From Actinomycetes bacterium (GTDB taxonomy: Bacteria; Actinomycetota; Actinomycetes; Actinomycetales; Microbacteriaceae): 22,940 nt of DNA. The DNA lies in assembly GCA_023431405.1 (NCBI GenBank), contig JAEYVZ010000011.1:1-22940 (forward strand). The letters are read 5' to 3'. The notes under the pieces are model-generated. The model made no database searches and was not told the DNA's origin. It saw only the letters and a list, made by a program, of their open reading frames with translations. The translations under genes and the position numbers were made by a program. Below, piece after piece: positions 15,787 to 22,940 of the stretch (within the stretch, counting starts at the first letter, position 1; the number at the start of each line of letters is the position of its first letter).

Positions 15787-17240
15787 CTGCTCAGCACCGC
15801 CTCAATGACTTTCTTCGCGATGGGGGCCGCGATCCCGTTGCTCGTGCCGTTCTGGCCGAGTCCTCCACCGTCCTGCACCATGACGGCGACGACGACCTCG
15901 GGGTTCTCGGCGGGTGCAAACCCGGTGAACCACAGGGTGTACGGATCGCCGGGGCCATGCTCAGCCGTGCCGGTCTTCCCGGCGACGTCGATGCCGTCTA
16001 TTCTTGCACCGCTCGCGGCGCCCTCACGGACATTGGCGATCATGAGGTCGGTCATGGTCGCGGCCTGGTCGGCGCTGAGCGCCCGGCCGAACTCCGTGCT
16101 GTCGAACCGCTCCTGCACCGACAGGTCGGAGCCGACCACCGAGTCGACGAGCCGCGGGTTCATCACGACGCCGTCGTTGGCGATGCCGGCTGCGACCATC
16201 GCCATCTGCAGCGGGGTGGCGCGCACGTCGCTCTGGCCGAAGCCGCTGAGGGCGGTCTGCGGCTCGTTGAGCACGGGGGGGTAGACAGAGGCGGTCGCCT
16301 TGAGGGGCAGCTCGAACGGGGAGTTGAACCCGAACTTCTCGGCCTGGGCGCGGATCGCGTCGTCGCCGAGCGCGACGGCCAGCTGTGCCATCGGGATGTT
16401 GCAGCTGAGGCGCAGGGCTGTCGCGAGCGTCACCTTCTCGCCGCGGCCGCACGTGCCCCGGTCGAAGTTGTGGATCTGCGTGCTCGTGCCCGGAAGGGTC
16501 CACGACGACGGGTTGTCGAACGTCGACTCGGGCGTGAACTCACCGGATGCCAGGGCCGCCGCGGTCACGACGAGCTTGAAGGTCGATCCGGGCGGGTCGA
16601 GGTCGCCCGCGATCGCGCGGTTGTACAGGGGCTTGGTCGGGTCGCTGACCAGGCGGTCGTACTCGGAGGTCACCTTGGCGGCGTTGTGCACGGCGAGGAG
16701 GTTCGTGTCGTAGCTGGGGCTTGTCACCATGGCGAGCACCCGACCGGTGTCGGGCTCCATGGCGATCACCGCGCCCTGGTAATCGCCGAGCTGCTCGTAC
16801 GCGACGCGCTGCACGTCGGGGTCGATCGTCGTGAGCACGTTGGATCCGCGGGCGGGCTCGCCGCTCACGATCCGCTCGATGCGGGCGAACAGCTGGGAGC
16901 TGCCGGTGCCGGCCAGGGCGGAGTTCATGGCCTGCTCGAGCCCTGTCGCCGAACCGAGCACGGGGTTCACGTAGCCGGTGACGGGGGCCCACATGTCGGG
17001 GTCGGGGTAGACGCGCTGCCAGCTGTAGACGTCGTCGCTGCGCACGGAGGAGGCGATGACCTCGGAGCCGGCGAAGATCGAGCCGCGCTTGACCTGGTAC
17101 GAGTCGTACAGGGCGCGCTTGTTGTACGGGTTCGCCTGGAGCTGTTCGGCGTTGACCGCCTGGATCCAGCTCGTGGCGCCCAGCAGCGCCAGGAACATCG
17201 CGAGCACGACGATGCTGAGGCGGCGCAGTTCCTTCGTCAT
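15783..17240 (-). CDS. pbpA: Penicillin-binding protein PbpA (class B transpeptidase)
   Basis: This 485-residue monofunctional transpeptidase crosslinks peptidoglycan outside the membrane. It has a short cytoplasmic start, one membrane helix (about 8-27), a dimerisation or pedestal region (about 45-130) and a penicillin-binding domain (about 155-480). The active-site motifs are all present: S219-T-F-K222, S279-C-N281 and K422-T-G424. Its start overlaps the rodA stop and its stop overlaps the pknA start, both as ATGA. This couples it to RodA, its glycosyltransferase partner, and to the kinases. No truncation is seen. Confidence 0.97.
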   Translation of the reverse strand: MTKELRRLSIVVLAMFLALLGATSWIQAVNAEQLQANPYNKRALYDSYQVKRGSIFAGSEVIASSVRSDDVYSWQRVYPDPDMWAPVTGYVNPVLGSATGLEQAMNSALAGTGSSQLFARIERIVSGEPARGSNVLTTIDPDVQRVAYEQLGDYQGAVIAMEPDTGRVLAMVTSPSYDTNLLAVHNAAKVTSEYDRLVSDPTKPLYNRAIAGDLDPPGSTFKLVVTAAALASGEFTPESTFDNPSSWTLPGTSTQIHNFDRGTCGRGEKVTLATALRLSCNIPMAQLAVALGDDAIRAQAEKFGFNSPFELPLKATASVYPPVLNEPQTALSGFGQSDVRATPLQMAMVAAGIANDGVVMNPRLVDSVVGSDLSVQERFDSTEFGRALSADQAATMTDLMIANVREGAASGARIDGIDVAGKTGTAEHGPGDPYTLWFTGFAPAENPEVVVAVMVQDGGGLGQNGTSNGIAAPIAKKVIEAVLSR

Positions 17241-18616
17241 CCGATCACCACCCGGGGCCTGGAGCGCACGGCATCCGAGATGCGCAGGAGGATGGCCACG
17301 ATCATCCAGTTCGCCACCAGCGACGACCCGCCCGCCGCGAGGAAGGGCATCGTGAGGCCGGTGAGGGGGATGAGGCGGGTGACGCCGCCGACCATGATGA
17401 ACACCTGCAGGGCGATCGTGAACGACAGGCCGGTGGCGAGCAGCTTGCCGAAGTCGTCTTGACCGGCGATGCCGACGCGCAGCCCGCGGCTGACGAACAC
17501 CATGTACAGGCAGAGGATCGCGAAGACGCCCACGAGGCCGAGCTCTTCGCCGAGGCTCGGGAAGATGTAGTCGCTGTGGGCGAGCGGGGTGAGTCCGGGG
17601 CGTCCCTGGCCGAGGCCCGTGCCGAACAATCCTCCCTGCGCGAGGCCGAAGATGCCGCTGGCGAGCTGCATGCTCGATCCGTTGATCGTCTCGGGGTTGA
17701 AGGCGTCGAGCCAGTTCGTGAAACGGGCGCGCACGTAGGGCAGCACCTGCGAGGCGAGGAGGGCGCCCGACACCGCGAGGGCGACGCCGATCAGCACCCA
17801 GCTCGTCTTGCCGGTGGCGACGTAGATCATCGCGATGAACATGCCGAAGATGAGCAGGCCCGTGCCGAGGTCGCGCTGGAGCACGATGATGCCGAGCGAT
17901 GCCAGCCAGACGACGAGCACCGGGCCGAGCTCCCGGGCCCGCGGCCAGGTGACCCCGAGGAAGCGGGTGCCCACCGAGGTGAGCGCTTCACGCGTGCGCA
18001 CCAGGTACCCGGCGAAGAAGATGGCCAGCGCGATCTTGGCGAGCTCACCCGGTTGGAACGAGAAGATGCCCGCCACCGACACCCACACGTCGGCGTTCGC
18101 GTTGGTGCCGAGTCCCGGCACGAACGGCAGCAGAAGCAGCGCGAGGCCGATGAACCCGAACACGTACGTGTAGCGGAACAGCACGCGGTAATTGCGCAGC
18201 AGGATGACGATCGTCGTCGCGGCGGCGATGGCGATCGCCGACCAGGCGAGCTGACGGATCGAGAACGCGCTCCAGCCCTCGAGCGACTTGCCGAGGTCGA
18301 TGCGGTAGATCATCGCGATGCCGAGCCCCGTGAGCAGCGTCGCGATCGGCACCACGAACGGGTCGGCCGACGGGGCACGCAGGCGCAGCACGACATGGAG
18401 GCCGAGCGCCAGCACCGCGAGCCCTCCGCAGTAGTACAGGAACGTCCACTCGATGTGACCGAGCACGCCCAGCTGCACGAGCGCCGCGGCCGCGCCGTTG
18501 ATCAGGAACGCGAACAGCAGCAGCCACAGCTCGCGGTTGCGGTGGGTCTGCGGGGTGCGCAGTCTCCGCAGCGCACGGATGACCTGCGTGTCTGCCTGGA
18601 TGGGAGCCGATGTCAT
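17237..18616 (-). CDS. rodA: SEDS peptidoglycan glycosyltransferase RodA (FtsW/RodA/SpoVE)
   Basis: RodA polymerises lipid II into glycan strands, working with a class B penicillin-binding protein. This 459-residue protein has about 10-12 membrane helices. SEDS signatures are visible: QRDLGTGLLIFG (247-258), the glycine-rich GLGQGRPG, and AHSDYIFPSLGEELGL, where Asp349 corresponds to the catalytic Asp of characterised RodA proteins. The last part, PLTGLTMPFLAAGGSS, is also typical. ATG 18616 overlaps the pstP stop and the stop overlaps pbpA, both as ATGA, as expected for a stoichiometric RodA-PbpA pair. Confidence 0.96.
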   Translation of the reverse strand: MTSAPIQADTQVIRALRRLRTPQTHRNRELWLLLFAFLINGAAAALVQLGVLGHIEWTFLYYCGGLAVLALGLHVVLRLRAPSADPFVVPIATLLTGLGIAMIYRIDLGKSLEGWSAFSIRQLAWSAIAIAAATTIVILLRNYRVLFRYTYVFGFIGLALLLLPFVPGLGTNANADVWVSVAGIFSFQPGELAKIALAIFFAGYLVRTREALTSVGTRFLGVTWPRARELGPVLVVWLASLGIIVLQRDLGTGLLIFGMFIAMIYVATGKTSWVLIGVALAVSGALLASQVLPYVRARFTNWLDAFNPETINGSSMQLASGIFGLAQGGLFGTGLGQGRPGLTPLAHSDYIFPSLGEELGLVGVFAILCLYMVFVSRGLRVGIAGQDDFGKLLATGLSFTIALQVFIMVGGVTRLIPLTGLTMPFLAAGGSSLVANWMIVAILLRISDAVRSRPRVVIG

Positions 18617-19845
18617 TGGTCTGCCTCCGGCCGCAGGTTGTCGACGATCGCAAGCGCGTCGGCGAGCGAGCGCGCCGAGATCGTCTGTTCGACCGAGATG
18701 CGCTGGTAGGCGCGGAGGTCGGCCAGGAGGATGCCGGTGTCTTCATACACCGACGACAGCGAGATCGGGCCGAGGTCCTGCTGCACGCCCCGGTAGATGA
18801 CCACCGAGTCGTCGTCGGCGGCGATGAAGTAGCGGGTCTGCGTCCACTGGTACGCACCGAAGAGGGCGGCCGCGAGGGCGGCGAGAATGACGATGAACCC
18901 GACGACCCACCAGATCCGGCGGCGCCGCGCCCGGCGGCGGTCTTCTTCGATGACCTCTTCGAGGAACTCGGCGGCCGGCTCGAAGTGCGTGGGCTCGTTC
19001 GCCGCCTGGCGGCCGGGATGGAGCCAGCTCGGGCGGCTGGGCCGCGCCGCGGGCACCTCGACGCCCTGCGGGTTGGAGGCCGAGCCGACGATGGTGGGCG
19101 TGCCGCTGACCACGGGGTGGGCGCCGCCCACGTCCACGATGACGATCGTCACGTTGTCGGGGGCACCGGCATCCAGCGCCTGCTTCAGCAGCAGGTCGGC
19201 CGTGCGTCCCGGTGCCTGCCCCTGTGCGAGCACCTTGGTCGTGTGGGCGTCGTCGACCACGCCCGAGAGGCCGTCGGAGCAGATCAGCCAGCGGTCGCCC
19301 GGCTGGGTCTGCATGACGAACGCGTCGATCTCGGGGTCGGGGTCCATGTCGCCGAGCACGCGCATGAGCACCGAGCGGCGCGGGTGGTAGCGCGCCTCTT
19401 CCGGGGTGATGCGGCCCGAGTCGACGAGCCGCTGCACGAACGTGTGGTCGGTGGTGATCTGGGTGAGGGCGCCGTCGCGGTACAGGTACACGCGCGAGTC
19501 GCCGATGTGGGCGATGACGGCGTGATCGTCGACCATGATGATCGCGCTGACCGTCGTGCCCATGCCCGCCAGCTCCGGGCGCGCGGCGACCGTGTCGATC
19601 AGCTCGGCGGCGGTGTCGGCGATCGCGTCGCGCAGCGCGCTCTCGGCCTCTGCGGTCGACGCGTACGCGTGGTCGAGGTGCTTCAGACGGTGGATGGCGA
19701 GGCTCGAGGCGACGTCGCCGCCGGCGTGGCCGCCCATGCCGTCGGCGACGGCGAACAGGTTGGAGCCCGAGTAGCCCGAGTCCTGATTGTTCGATCGCAC
19801 CTTCCCCGTGTGGGAGATGGCGACACTCGAGCCCTCGAAGACCAT
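18613..19845 (-). CDS. pstP: PP2C-type protein phosphatase PstP
   Basis: PstP removes phosphate from PknA, PknB and their substrates. This 410-residue protein has an N-terminal PP2C domain (about 6-242) with metal-binding motifs: ADGMGGH (Asp35), HIGDSRVY (Asp116), CSDGLSG (Asp191) and GAPDNVT (Asp230). A proline-bearing linker and a basic RRRARRRR stretch precede one membrane helix (about 312-334). The outer domain of about 75 residues has unknown ligands. Start ATG 19845 lies 13 nt after the fhaB stop; the stop overlaps rodA. It is encoded with the kinases it opposes, so the whole switch is co-expressed. Confidence 0.96.
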   Translation of the reverse strand: MVFEGSSVAISHTGKVRSNNQDSGYSGSNLFAVADGMGGHAGGDVASSLAIHRLKHLDHAYASTAEAESALRDAIADTAAELIDTVAARPELAGMGTTVSAIIMVDDHAVIAHIGDSRVYLYRDGALTQITTDHTFVQRLVDSGRITPEEARYHPRRSVLMRVLGDMDPDPEIDAFVMQTQPGDRWLICSDGLSGVVDDAHTTKVLAQGQAPGRTADLLLKQALDAGAPDNVTIVIVDVGGAHPVVSGTPTIVGSASNPQGVEVPAARPSRPSWLHPGRQAANEPTHFEPAAEFLEEVIEEDRRRARRRRIWWVVGFIVILAALAAALFGAYQWTQTRYFIAADDDSVVIYRGVQQDLGPISLSSVYEDTGILLADLRAYQRISVEQTISARSLADALAIVDNLRPEADQ

Positions 19846-19858
19846 GAAGACGCGCCCG

Positions 19859-20392
19859 CTACTTCCGCAGCTCGAACGTCGTCGCGCCGACCTTGATCGG
19901 CGCGCCCACGAGCACCGGAACCGGCGTGGTCACCCGGTCGCCGTCGTGCCACGTGCCGTTCGTGGAGTCGAGGTCTTGCAGCATCCATTGGTCGCCCCAC
20001 TGCAGCAGACGCGCGTGGTGGCTGGAGGTGTAGTCGTCGCGGATGACGAGGCCCGACTCGCTCGAGCGCCCGATGGTGACCGGCTCGTTGCTCAGCGGCA
20101 CCTCGAGCCCCGCCTTCGGGCCGCTCGTGATGACGATGCGCGACACCGTCGACGAGGTGGCCTTCTCGGGGCCGGCGGAGGCCCGCGGGCTGCGGGCGAC
20201 GGGGGCAACGGCCGCCGTCACGGCGTTCGGTGCCGCCGGAGCCACCGGCGCTGCGGCTGCTGCCGCCGGCTCCGGGAGCTTCCGCGCCTTCACTCCGAAC
20301 AGGTCGGCCCGCAGCGAGTAGACGACCGCGAAGACGAAGAACCACAGGAGCACGAGGAAGGCCACCTGCAGCAGCAGAAGAGTGAGACTCAC
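19859..20392 (-). CDS. fhaB: Membrane-anchored FHA-domain protein FhaB (FipA)
   Basis: This 177-residue protein carries one N-terminal membrane helix (about 3-27), an Ala/Pro linker (about 40-80) and a C-terminal FHA domain (about 84-177). The phosphothreonine-binding residues are in TIGRSSESG (Arg109), SSHHARL and DSTNGTW. FHA domains read phosphothreonine; the mycobacterial homologue is linked to FtsZ and FtsQ during division. The start is GTG 20392, overlapping the fhaA stop as GTGA. The linker contains an Ala-rich stretch that may vary between strains. It is followed by pstP. Confidence 0.95.
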   Translation of the reverse strand: MSLTLLLLQVAFLVLLWFFVFAVVYSLRADLFGVKARKLPEPAAAAAAPVAPAAPNAVTAAVAPVARSPRASAGPEKATSSTVSRIVITSGPKAGLEVPLSNEPVTIGRSSESGLVIRDDYTSSHHARLLQWGDQWMLQDLDSTNGTWHDGDRVTTPVPVLVGAPIKVGATTFELRK

Positions 20393-21120
20393 GAAGCTCC
20401 CCCGAGGTCGAACGCCCGTGTCGCGTCATCGGCGGGCATCGACGGTCGAGCGGGTACCGTCTGCGCCACCACGGTGAACACGATATCGGTACGGCCGATC
20501 GTGACGACCGAACCGGGCTCCAGCGCCGCCTCCGACACCTTCACGCCGTTGAGCTTCGTCCCGTTGGTGGAGTTCATGTCGCGCACCATGGCGCGCTCGC
20601 CGTCCCACAGGATCTCGACGTGACGACGGCTGGTGCCCGGGTCGCCGATGGTGATATCGGCATCCGAGCCCCGCCCGATGACGGTGCGGCTCTTGACGAG
20701 CGGATGCCGCTTGCCCTCGACTTCGATCATTCCGCGCCAGGCGACCTCGCCCGCCGCCGTGCGGGAGTCGACGCGCAGGGTGCCGGTCGTGAGCTGCTCG
20801 TCGGCGCCGAGGCGCACCGTGACCGGCCCGGCGAAGCTGTAGCCCTGCGAGCGGGCATGGTCTTCGATGAGGCGCAGCAGTTCGGTGTCGAGCGTCGACC
20901 CCAGAGCGCTCAGGCGCTCGTGGTCGCTCGGGGCCAGCCGCACGCCGAACGTATTGGGGGCGAGGATGCGGTCTCGGCTGACGACGGCGGCCTTCTTGTC
21001 GAGCTCGCTGCGCAGCGCGGAGGCGATCTCCACGGGCTGGACCCCGCTGCGGAAGGTCTTCGCGAAGGCGCCGTTGACGGCGCGTTCGAGTCCCTTCTCG
21101 AAGCTGTCAAGTAGTCCCAT
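20389..21120 (-). CDS. fhaA: FHA-domain protein FhaA with DUF3662 N-terminus
   Basis: This 243-residue cytoplasmic protein opens with a DUF3662-type domain (about 1-125; MGLLDSFEKGLERAVNGAF is typical). It ends with an FHA domain (about 145-220) showing VIGRGSDADI (Arg150), TSRRHVEI and NSTNGTKLNG. In mycobacteria FhaA binds the phosphorylated pseudokinase domain of MviN (MurJ). The mycobacterial protein is far longer because of a central Gln/Pro/Tyr-rich linker, which is nearly absent here. ATG 21120 follows AGGGAG with 5-nt spacing; the in-frame ATG at 21192 lacks a ribosome site. It is first in the operon; a TANNNT element (TAGCAT, 21153-21158) upstream could be the -10. Confidence 0.95.
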   Translation of the reverse strand: MGLLDSFEKGLERAVNGAFAKTFRSGVQPVEIASALRSELDKKAAVVSRDRILAPNTFGVRLAPSDHERLSALGSTLDTELLRLIEDHARSQGYSFAGPVTVRLGADEQLTTGTLRVDSRTAAGEVAWRGMIEVEGKRHPLVKSRTVIGRGSDADITIGDPGTSRRHVEILWDGERAMVRDMNSTNGTKLNGVKVSEAALEPGSVVTIGRTDIVFTVVAQTVPARPSMPADDATRAFDLGGAS

Positions 21121-21228
21121 GGGGCTCCCTAGGCAGGCGGTTCGGACTTCACATGCTAGTTGCAGAGCCTGTGGGCGTGCCTGAGACCCCACCGAGCATG
21201 CCGATTCTGCGCTGTTCGCCGCCCGTGA

Positions 21229-21234
21229 TATCCT
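21229..21234 (+). promoter_or_regulatory. Possible -10 element for tRNA-Leu
   Basis: TATCCT fits TANNNT and lies 31 nt before the tRNA start, a common distance. The -35 region is weak (TTCTGC at 21205-21210). Confidence 0.3.
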
Positions 21235-21265
21235 CGGGAAGTTGAGTCTGTGGAGACACGGATTC

Positions 21266-21349
21266 GCGCGAGTGGCGGAATAGGCAGACGCGCTGGCTTC
21301 AGGTGCCAGTGCCCGAAAGGGCGTGGGGGTTCAACTCCCCCCTCGCGCA
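21266..21349 (+). tRNA. tRNA-Leu (anticodon CAG)
   Basis: This is an 84-nt type II tRNA. The acceptor arm GCGCGAG (21266-21272) pairs with CTCGCGC (21342-21348). The anticodon stem CTGGC/GCCAG encloses CAG at 21300-21302. A variable arm GCCC-GAAA-GGGC follows, and the T loop is GTTCAAC. No CCA is encoded. A tRNA-Leu next to fhaA is also found in mycobacteria. Confidence 0.97.
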
Positions 21350-21402
21350 CAGCGGGCTCTCTTGCAGAATGCAGGAGCGGCTCTCATGAAATGTGTGAAT
21401 AT

Positions 21403-21439
21403 GAAACGGCCGGAGGCTTTCTCCGGCCGTTTCGTCGTT
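21403..21439 (+). terminator. Rho-independent terminator after tRNA-Leu
   Basis: A perfect 13-bp stem GAAACGGCCGGAG/CTCCGGCCGTTTC with loop GCTTT is followed by GTCGTTTT. It marks the edge of the conserved core block. Confidence 0.9.
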
Positions 21440-21481
21440 TTCGCAGGCGGTGATTGCCTGGCTGTGGGCTTGATCGCACGA

Positions 21482-21493
21482 TGTTCGCGAACA
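21482..21493. repeat. 12-bp perfect palindrome
   Basis: TGTTCGCGAACA reads the same on both strands. It lies between the tRNA-Leu terminator and the ABC ATPase remnant. It resembles a LexA site with its halves in the wrong order, so I do not call it one. Confidence 0.4.
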
Positions 21494-21516
21494 GGACCAA
21501 CACGGGGTAGCCCCTT

Positions 21517-21831
21517 TCAGGGCTGCTCGCGGTGTCTATTCTTGGAACAACTCCCGACTCCACGGCGAACTCGATATGCGCACCCCGATCGAGGTCGAGG
21601 ACGCAAACTGCGCTGACCTGGAATTCCGGTGACCCGCCCGCCGTGGAGCTCGACGACGCGGTCGGCGCGCTCCGCGAGGAGGGGGTCGTGGATCGAGACG
21701 ATAGCGGCGATGCCGCTCGTGTGCACGTGTTCGCCGATGAGGCCCATGACGGTCGCAGCGGTCCGTGAGTCGAGTTGGCCGGTGGGCTCGTCAGCGATGA
21801 GCACCTGCGATAGCCGACGACTTGGCCGCAC
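21517..21831 (-). pseudogene. ABC transporter ATPase, C-terminal remnant
   Basis: The recognisable part (21625-21810) encodes the Walker B and D-loop region VLIADEPTGQLDS, the switch histidine in VSIHDP and the closing ADRVVELHGGRVTG. This matches MacB/LolD-type ATPases that power exporters. The Walker A, Q loop and LSGG signature are absent: upstream of Walker B the frame runs into the end of the neighbouring membrane gene, so some 130 residues are missing. The tail beyond GGRVTG is arginine-rich and looks like read-through. Without Walker A it cannot hydrolyse ATP. It follows the exported peptide and membrane protein genes, suggesting a former peptide-export cassette. Confidence 0.8.
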
Positions 21832-21850
21832 CCTCCAACCGACGCCTTGG

Positions 21851-22036
21851 TCAACCGCCGTGTCGCTGGGATCGCTTCACGTACAGCGTCTGTGCTGCGT
21901 ATGCGATCACGGTAGTCACGATGCCGAGGGGGACGGCCCAGGCGAGAGACGTGCCTGTCATGCCGGAGGTCAGGCCGACAAGCGCTCCGAAAGCGACGGA
22001 GAACACGGCCCGTAGCCAGCTGGATGTGAGTAGCAC
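21851..22036 (-). CDS. Small two-helix membrane protein
   Basis: This 61-residue protein has two hydrophobic segments (about 8-24 and 31-51) and a basic tail (VKRSQRHGG). The start is GTG 22036 with AGGTAGG about 5 nt upstream, 6 nt after the stop of the exported-peptide gene, so the two form an operon. It is too short to be an ABC permease on its own. It could be an independent immunity-type or helper membrane protein, or the remnant of a larger permease. I do not recognise the family. Confidence 0.6.
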   Translation of the reverse strand: MLLTSSWLRAVFSVAFGALVGLTSGMTGTSLAWAVPLGIVTTVIAYAAQTLYVKRSQRHGG

Positions 22037-22042
22037 GCGAGC

Positions 22043-22345
22043 CTACCTAGTGACCGCCTCGTCCGTTCCCTTGAATCGCCCCTCCGGGACGAGGCCAGTG
22101 TCGACCTCGTCGGAAGTAACTCGGCCCGGCAGCATGATCGCGACCTCGTCACCCGCAGCGGTCACTGAGCGGCCTTCGACTTCTACACCGTCATCAATCG
22201 CATGCGAATGGTCCCCTTCAATTCGTGTGTCAGGCTCGGCGGCCCACGCTGGCGCGACAGCTGAGAGCCCTAACGGGCTGATCACGACGGCCGCAGCAAC
22301 TCCGTGAGCGACCACCCCCGGGGCGGCATGATCGATATTCCTCAA
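22043..22345 (-). CDS. Predicted exported small protein with TTG start
   Basis: This reads as a 100-residue protein from TTG 22345, which sits 6 nt after an excellent ribosome site (AAAGGAG, 22352-22358). Residues about 9-35 form a hydrophobic Ala/Val-rich segment ending in AWA, a likely signal peptidase I site. The mature part would be about 65 residues, acidic, without cysteine. No known domain is recognised. Codon 25 is TTA (22271-22273), rare in such high-GC genomes, and third positions hold more A/T than in the core genes; both hint at transfer. A longer frame extends to 22600 but has poor codon use. It is followed by a small membrane protein and an ABC ATPase remnant. Confidence 0.6.
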   Translation of the reverse strand: MRNIDHAAPGVVAHGVAAAVVISPLGLSAVAPAWAAEPDTRIEGDHSHAIDDGVEVEGRSVTAAGDEVAIMLPGRVTSDEVDTGLVPEGRFKGTDEAVTR

Positions 22346-22793
22346 AGTGATCTCCTTTGATCCGGGCGCTATCTGCCCGCTTCCTATCGACGTCGATGAC
22401 CGAGTCGTCGTGGCGGCGAGCGTATAGGTGAGCGCCCCCAGAGGAAGCCGATCCGGCTGGATGCCGTGCGGGCGGAGGCGAACTTGGGTGGCAGAGCGTG
22501 ATTCTTCCGTGTGTGCGCAGCCAGTTCGGTGGTCGACGGTGTCGCCTCCCGCTGTGGGTGGGACGCCTTGGGTACGGCACTTCCGGGCCCACGCACTCAA
22601 GGAGTGCCCGCAGGTGACGTCGTTCCGGTGACCCTCGACAGCGCGCAGCGGGTGCGCGACGACGTTCCGCGGTCACGGAGCGAACGGCAGCTCTGCACGC
22701 AGTCCCCTCGCGGGACCGCTCGGCACATCCGGCTACCGCGCACCCGATGCGCCCCCGGCGGCGCGGTGGTCGGGCCCCTCCGCAAGCTTGTCT
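22346..22793. other. 448-bp stretch without a convincing gene
   Basis: Open frames occur on both strands but lack ribosome sites and recognisable motifs. The only clear signal is the ribosome site for the TTG-start gene at its left edge. A TATACG element on the minus strand (about 22425-22432) could be a -10, without a good -35. Confidence 0.4.
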
Positions 22794-22940
22794 TCACATG
22801 CGCGGGCGACGCGCGAGAACGCTCGGCCGTGGCCGGCCCGACCACGGGCCGACTACCTCCTGCGACCGGTGCAGGATCTCCCGAGCCGCCGGCCGGACGG
22901 CCGGATCGTCGTCGATGCGGTCTACCAGGATGTGCAGCGC
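22794..22940 (-). CDS. C-terminal end of an unidentified protein (partial)
   Basis: An open minus-strand frame enters from the right edge and ends at TGA 22794-22796. It gives 48 residues with the high G/C third-position use of the core genes. The visible part is helical and charged (LVDRIDDDPAVR, AREILHRSQEVV), ending in a basic tail. The start lies outside the window. A cytoplasmic protein is likely; a regulator is possible but unsupported. Confidence 0.4.
   Translation of the reverse strand, partial: ALHILVDRIDDDPAVRPAAREILHRSQEVVGPWSGRPRPSVLARRPRM

Noticed and set aside
13960..16284. 774-residue plus-strand frame
   Set aside because: It lies antisense to pknA and pbpA, which carry complete catalytic motifs; the frame is open only because of GC bias.
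21482..21493. LexA (SOS) box
   Set aside because: The actinobacterial site has GAAC before GTTC; here the halves are in the opposite order.
22043..22345. Lactococcin-972-type bacteriocin
   Set aside because: Cassette order is suggestive, but the mature sequence lacks the aromatic and Gly-rich features of that family.
22346..22600. N-terminal extension of the exported-peptide frame up to 22600
   Set aside because: Poor codon use, no ribosome site at the upstream ATG, and it would bury the signal peptide inside the protein; the TTG at 22345 has an AAAGGAG at ideal spacing.
22705..22714. Short match to the 3' end of tRNA-Leu as an attachment-site repeat
   Set aside because: Only about nine bases (CCCCTCGCG) agree, as expected by chance in this GC content; no integrase is seen.

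Overview
The window is high-GC actinobacterial chromosome. It is most likely from the family Microbacteriaceae, and Microbacterium is my best guess from protein style and codon use; I could not run a search to confirm this. The right two thirds carries the classic origin-proximal actinobacterial block, in the same order as in Mycobacterium tuberculosis: ppiA, crgA, trpG/pabA, pknB, pknA, pbpA, rodA, pstP, fhaB, fhaA, tRNA-Leu. This places the window a short distance from dnaA/oriC.

Layout. 8-122: tRNA-Ala(UGC) with its terminator. 173-7299: a lineage-variable segment holding a membrane-anchored hypothetical, a fusion of an HdeD-like membrane domain to a secretory-lipase-type alpha/beta hydrolase, a two-component system (LuxR-type regulator on +, histidine kinase plus a kinase-like partner lacking catalytic residues on -, convergent), a second membrane-anchored hypothetical and a Nudix hydrolase. 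7325-9997: a YbaK-type deacylase whose 5' end is a 15-bp tandem repeat of possible GTG starts, a small membrane protein, a cyclophilin and a zinc-finger rhomboid protease. 9998-10221: a convergent intergenic region with a perfect DnaA box, a 22-bp dyad and a terminator. 10222-12109: crgA, a class E sortase, a 52-residue membrane protein and a glutamine amidotransferase.

12178-21120 (all -) is one tightly packed operon, read fhaA-fhaB-pstP-rodA-pbpA-pknA-pknB. Most junctions are ATGA or GTGA overlaps. Together the products make and regulate peptidoglycan at division and elongation sites. PknA and PknB sense the wall through extracellular domains, PstP reverses their phosphorylation, FhaA and FhaB read phosphothreonine, and RodA with PbpA polymerise and crosslink the wall. 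CrgA is a division factor encoded just beyond.

After tRNA-Leu(CAG) and its strong terminator (21266-21433) the character changes. 21517-22345 holds a short minus-strand cluster: a TTG-start exported peptide containing a rare TTA codon, a two-helix membrane protein and the C-terminal remnant of an ABC ATPase. I read this as a decayed accessory island next to a tRNA. The window ends inside an unidentified minus-strand gene.
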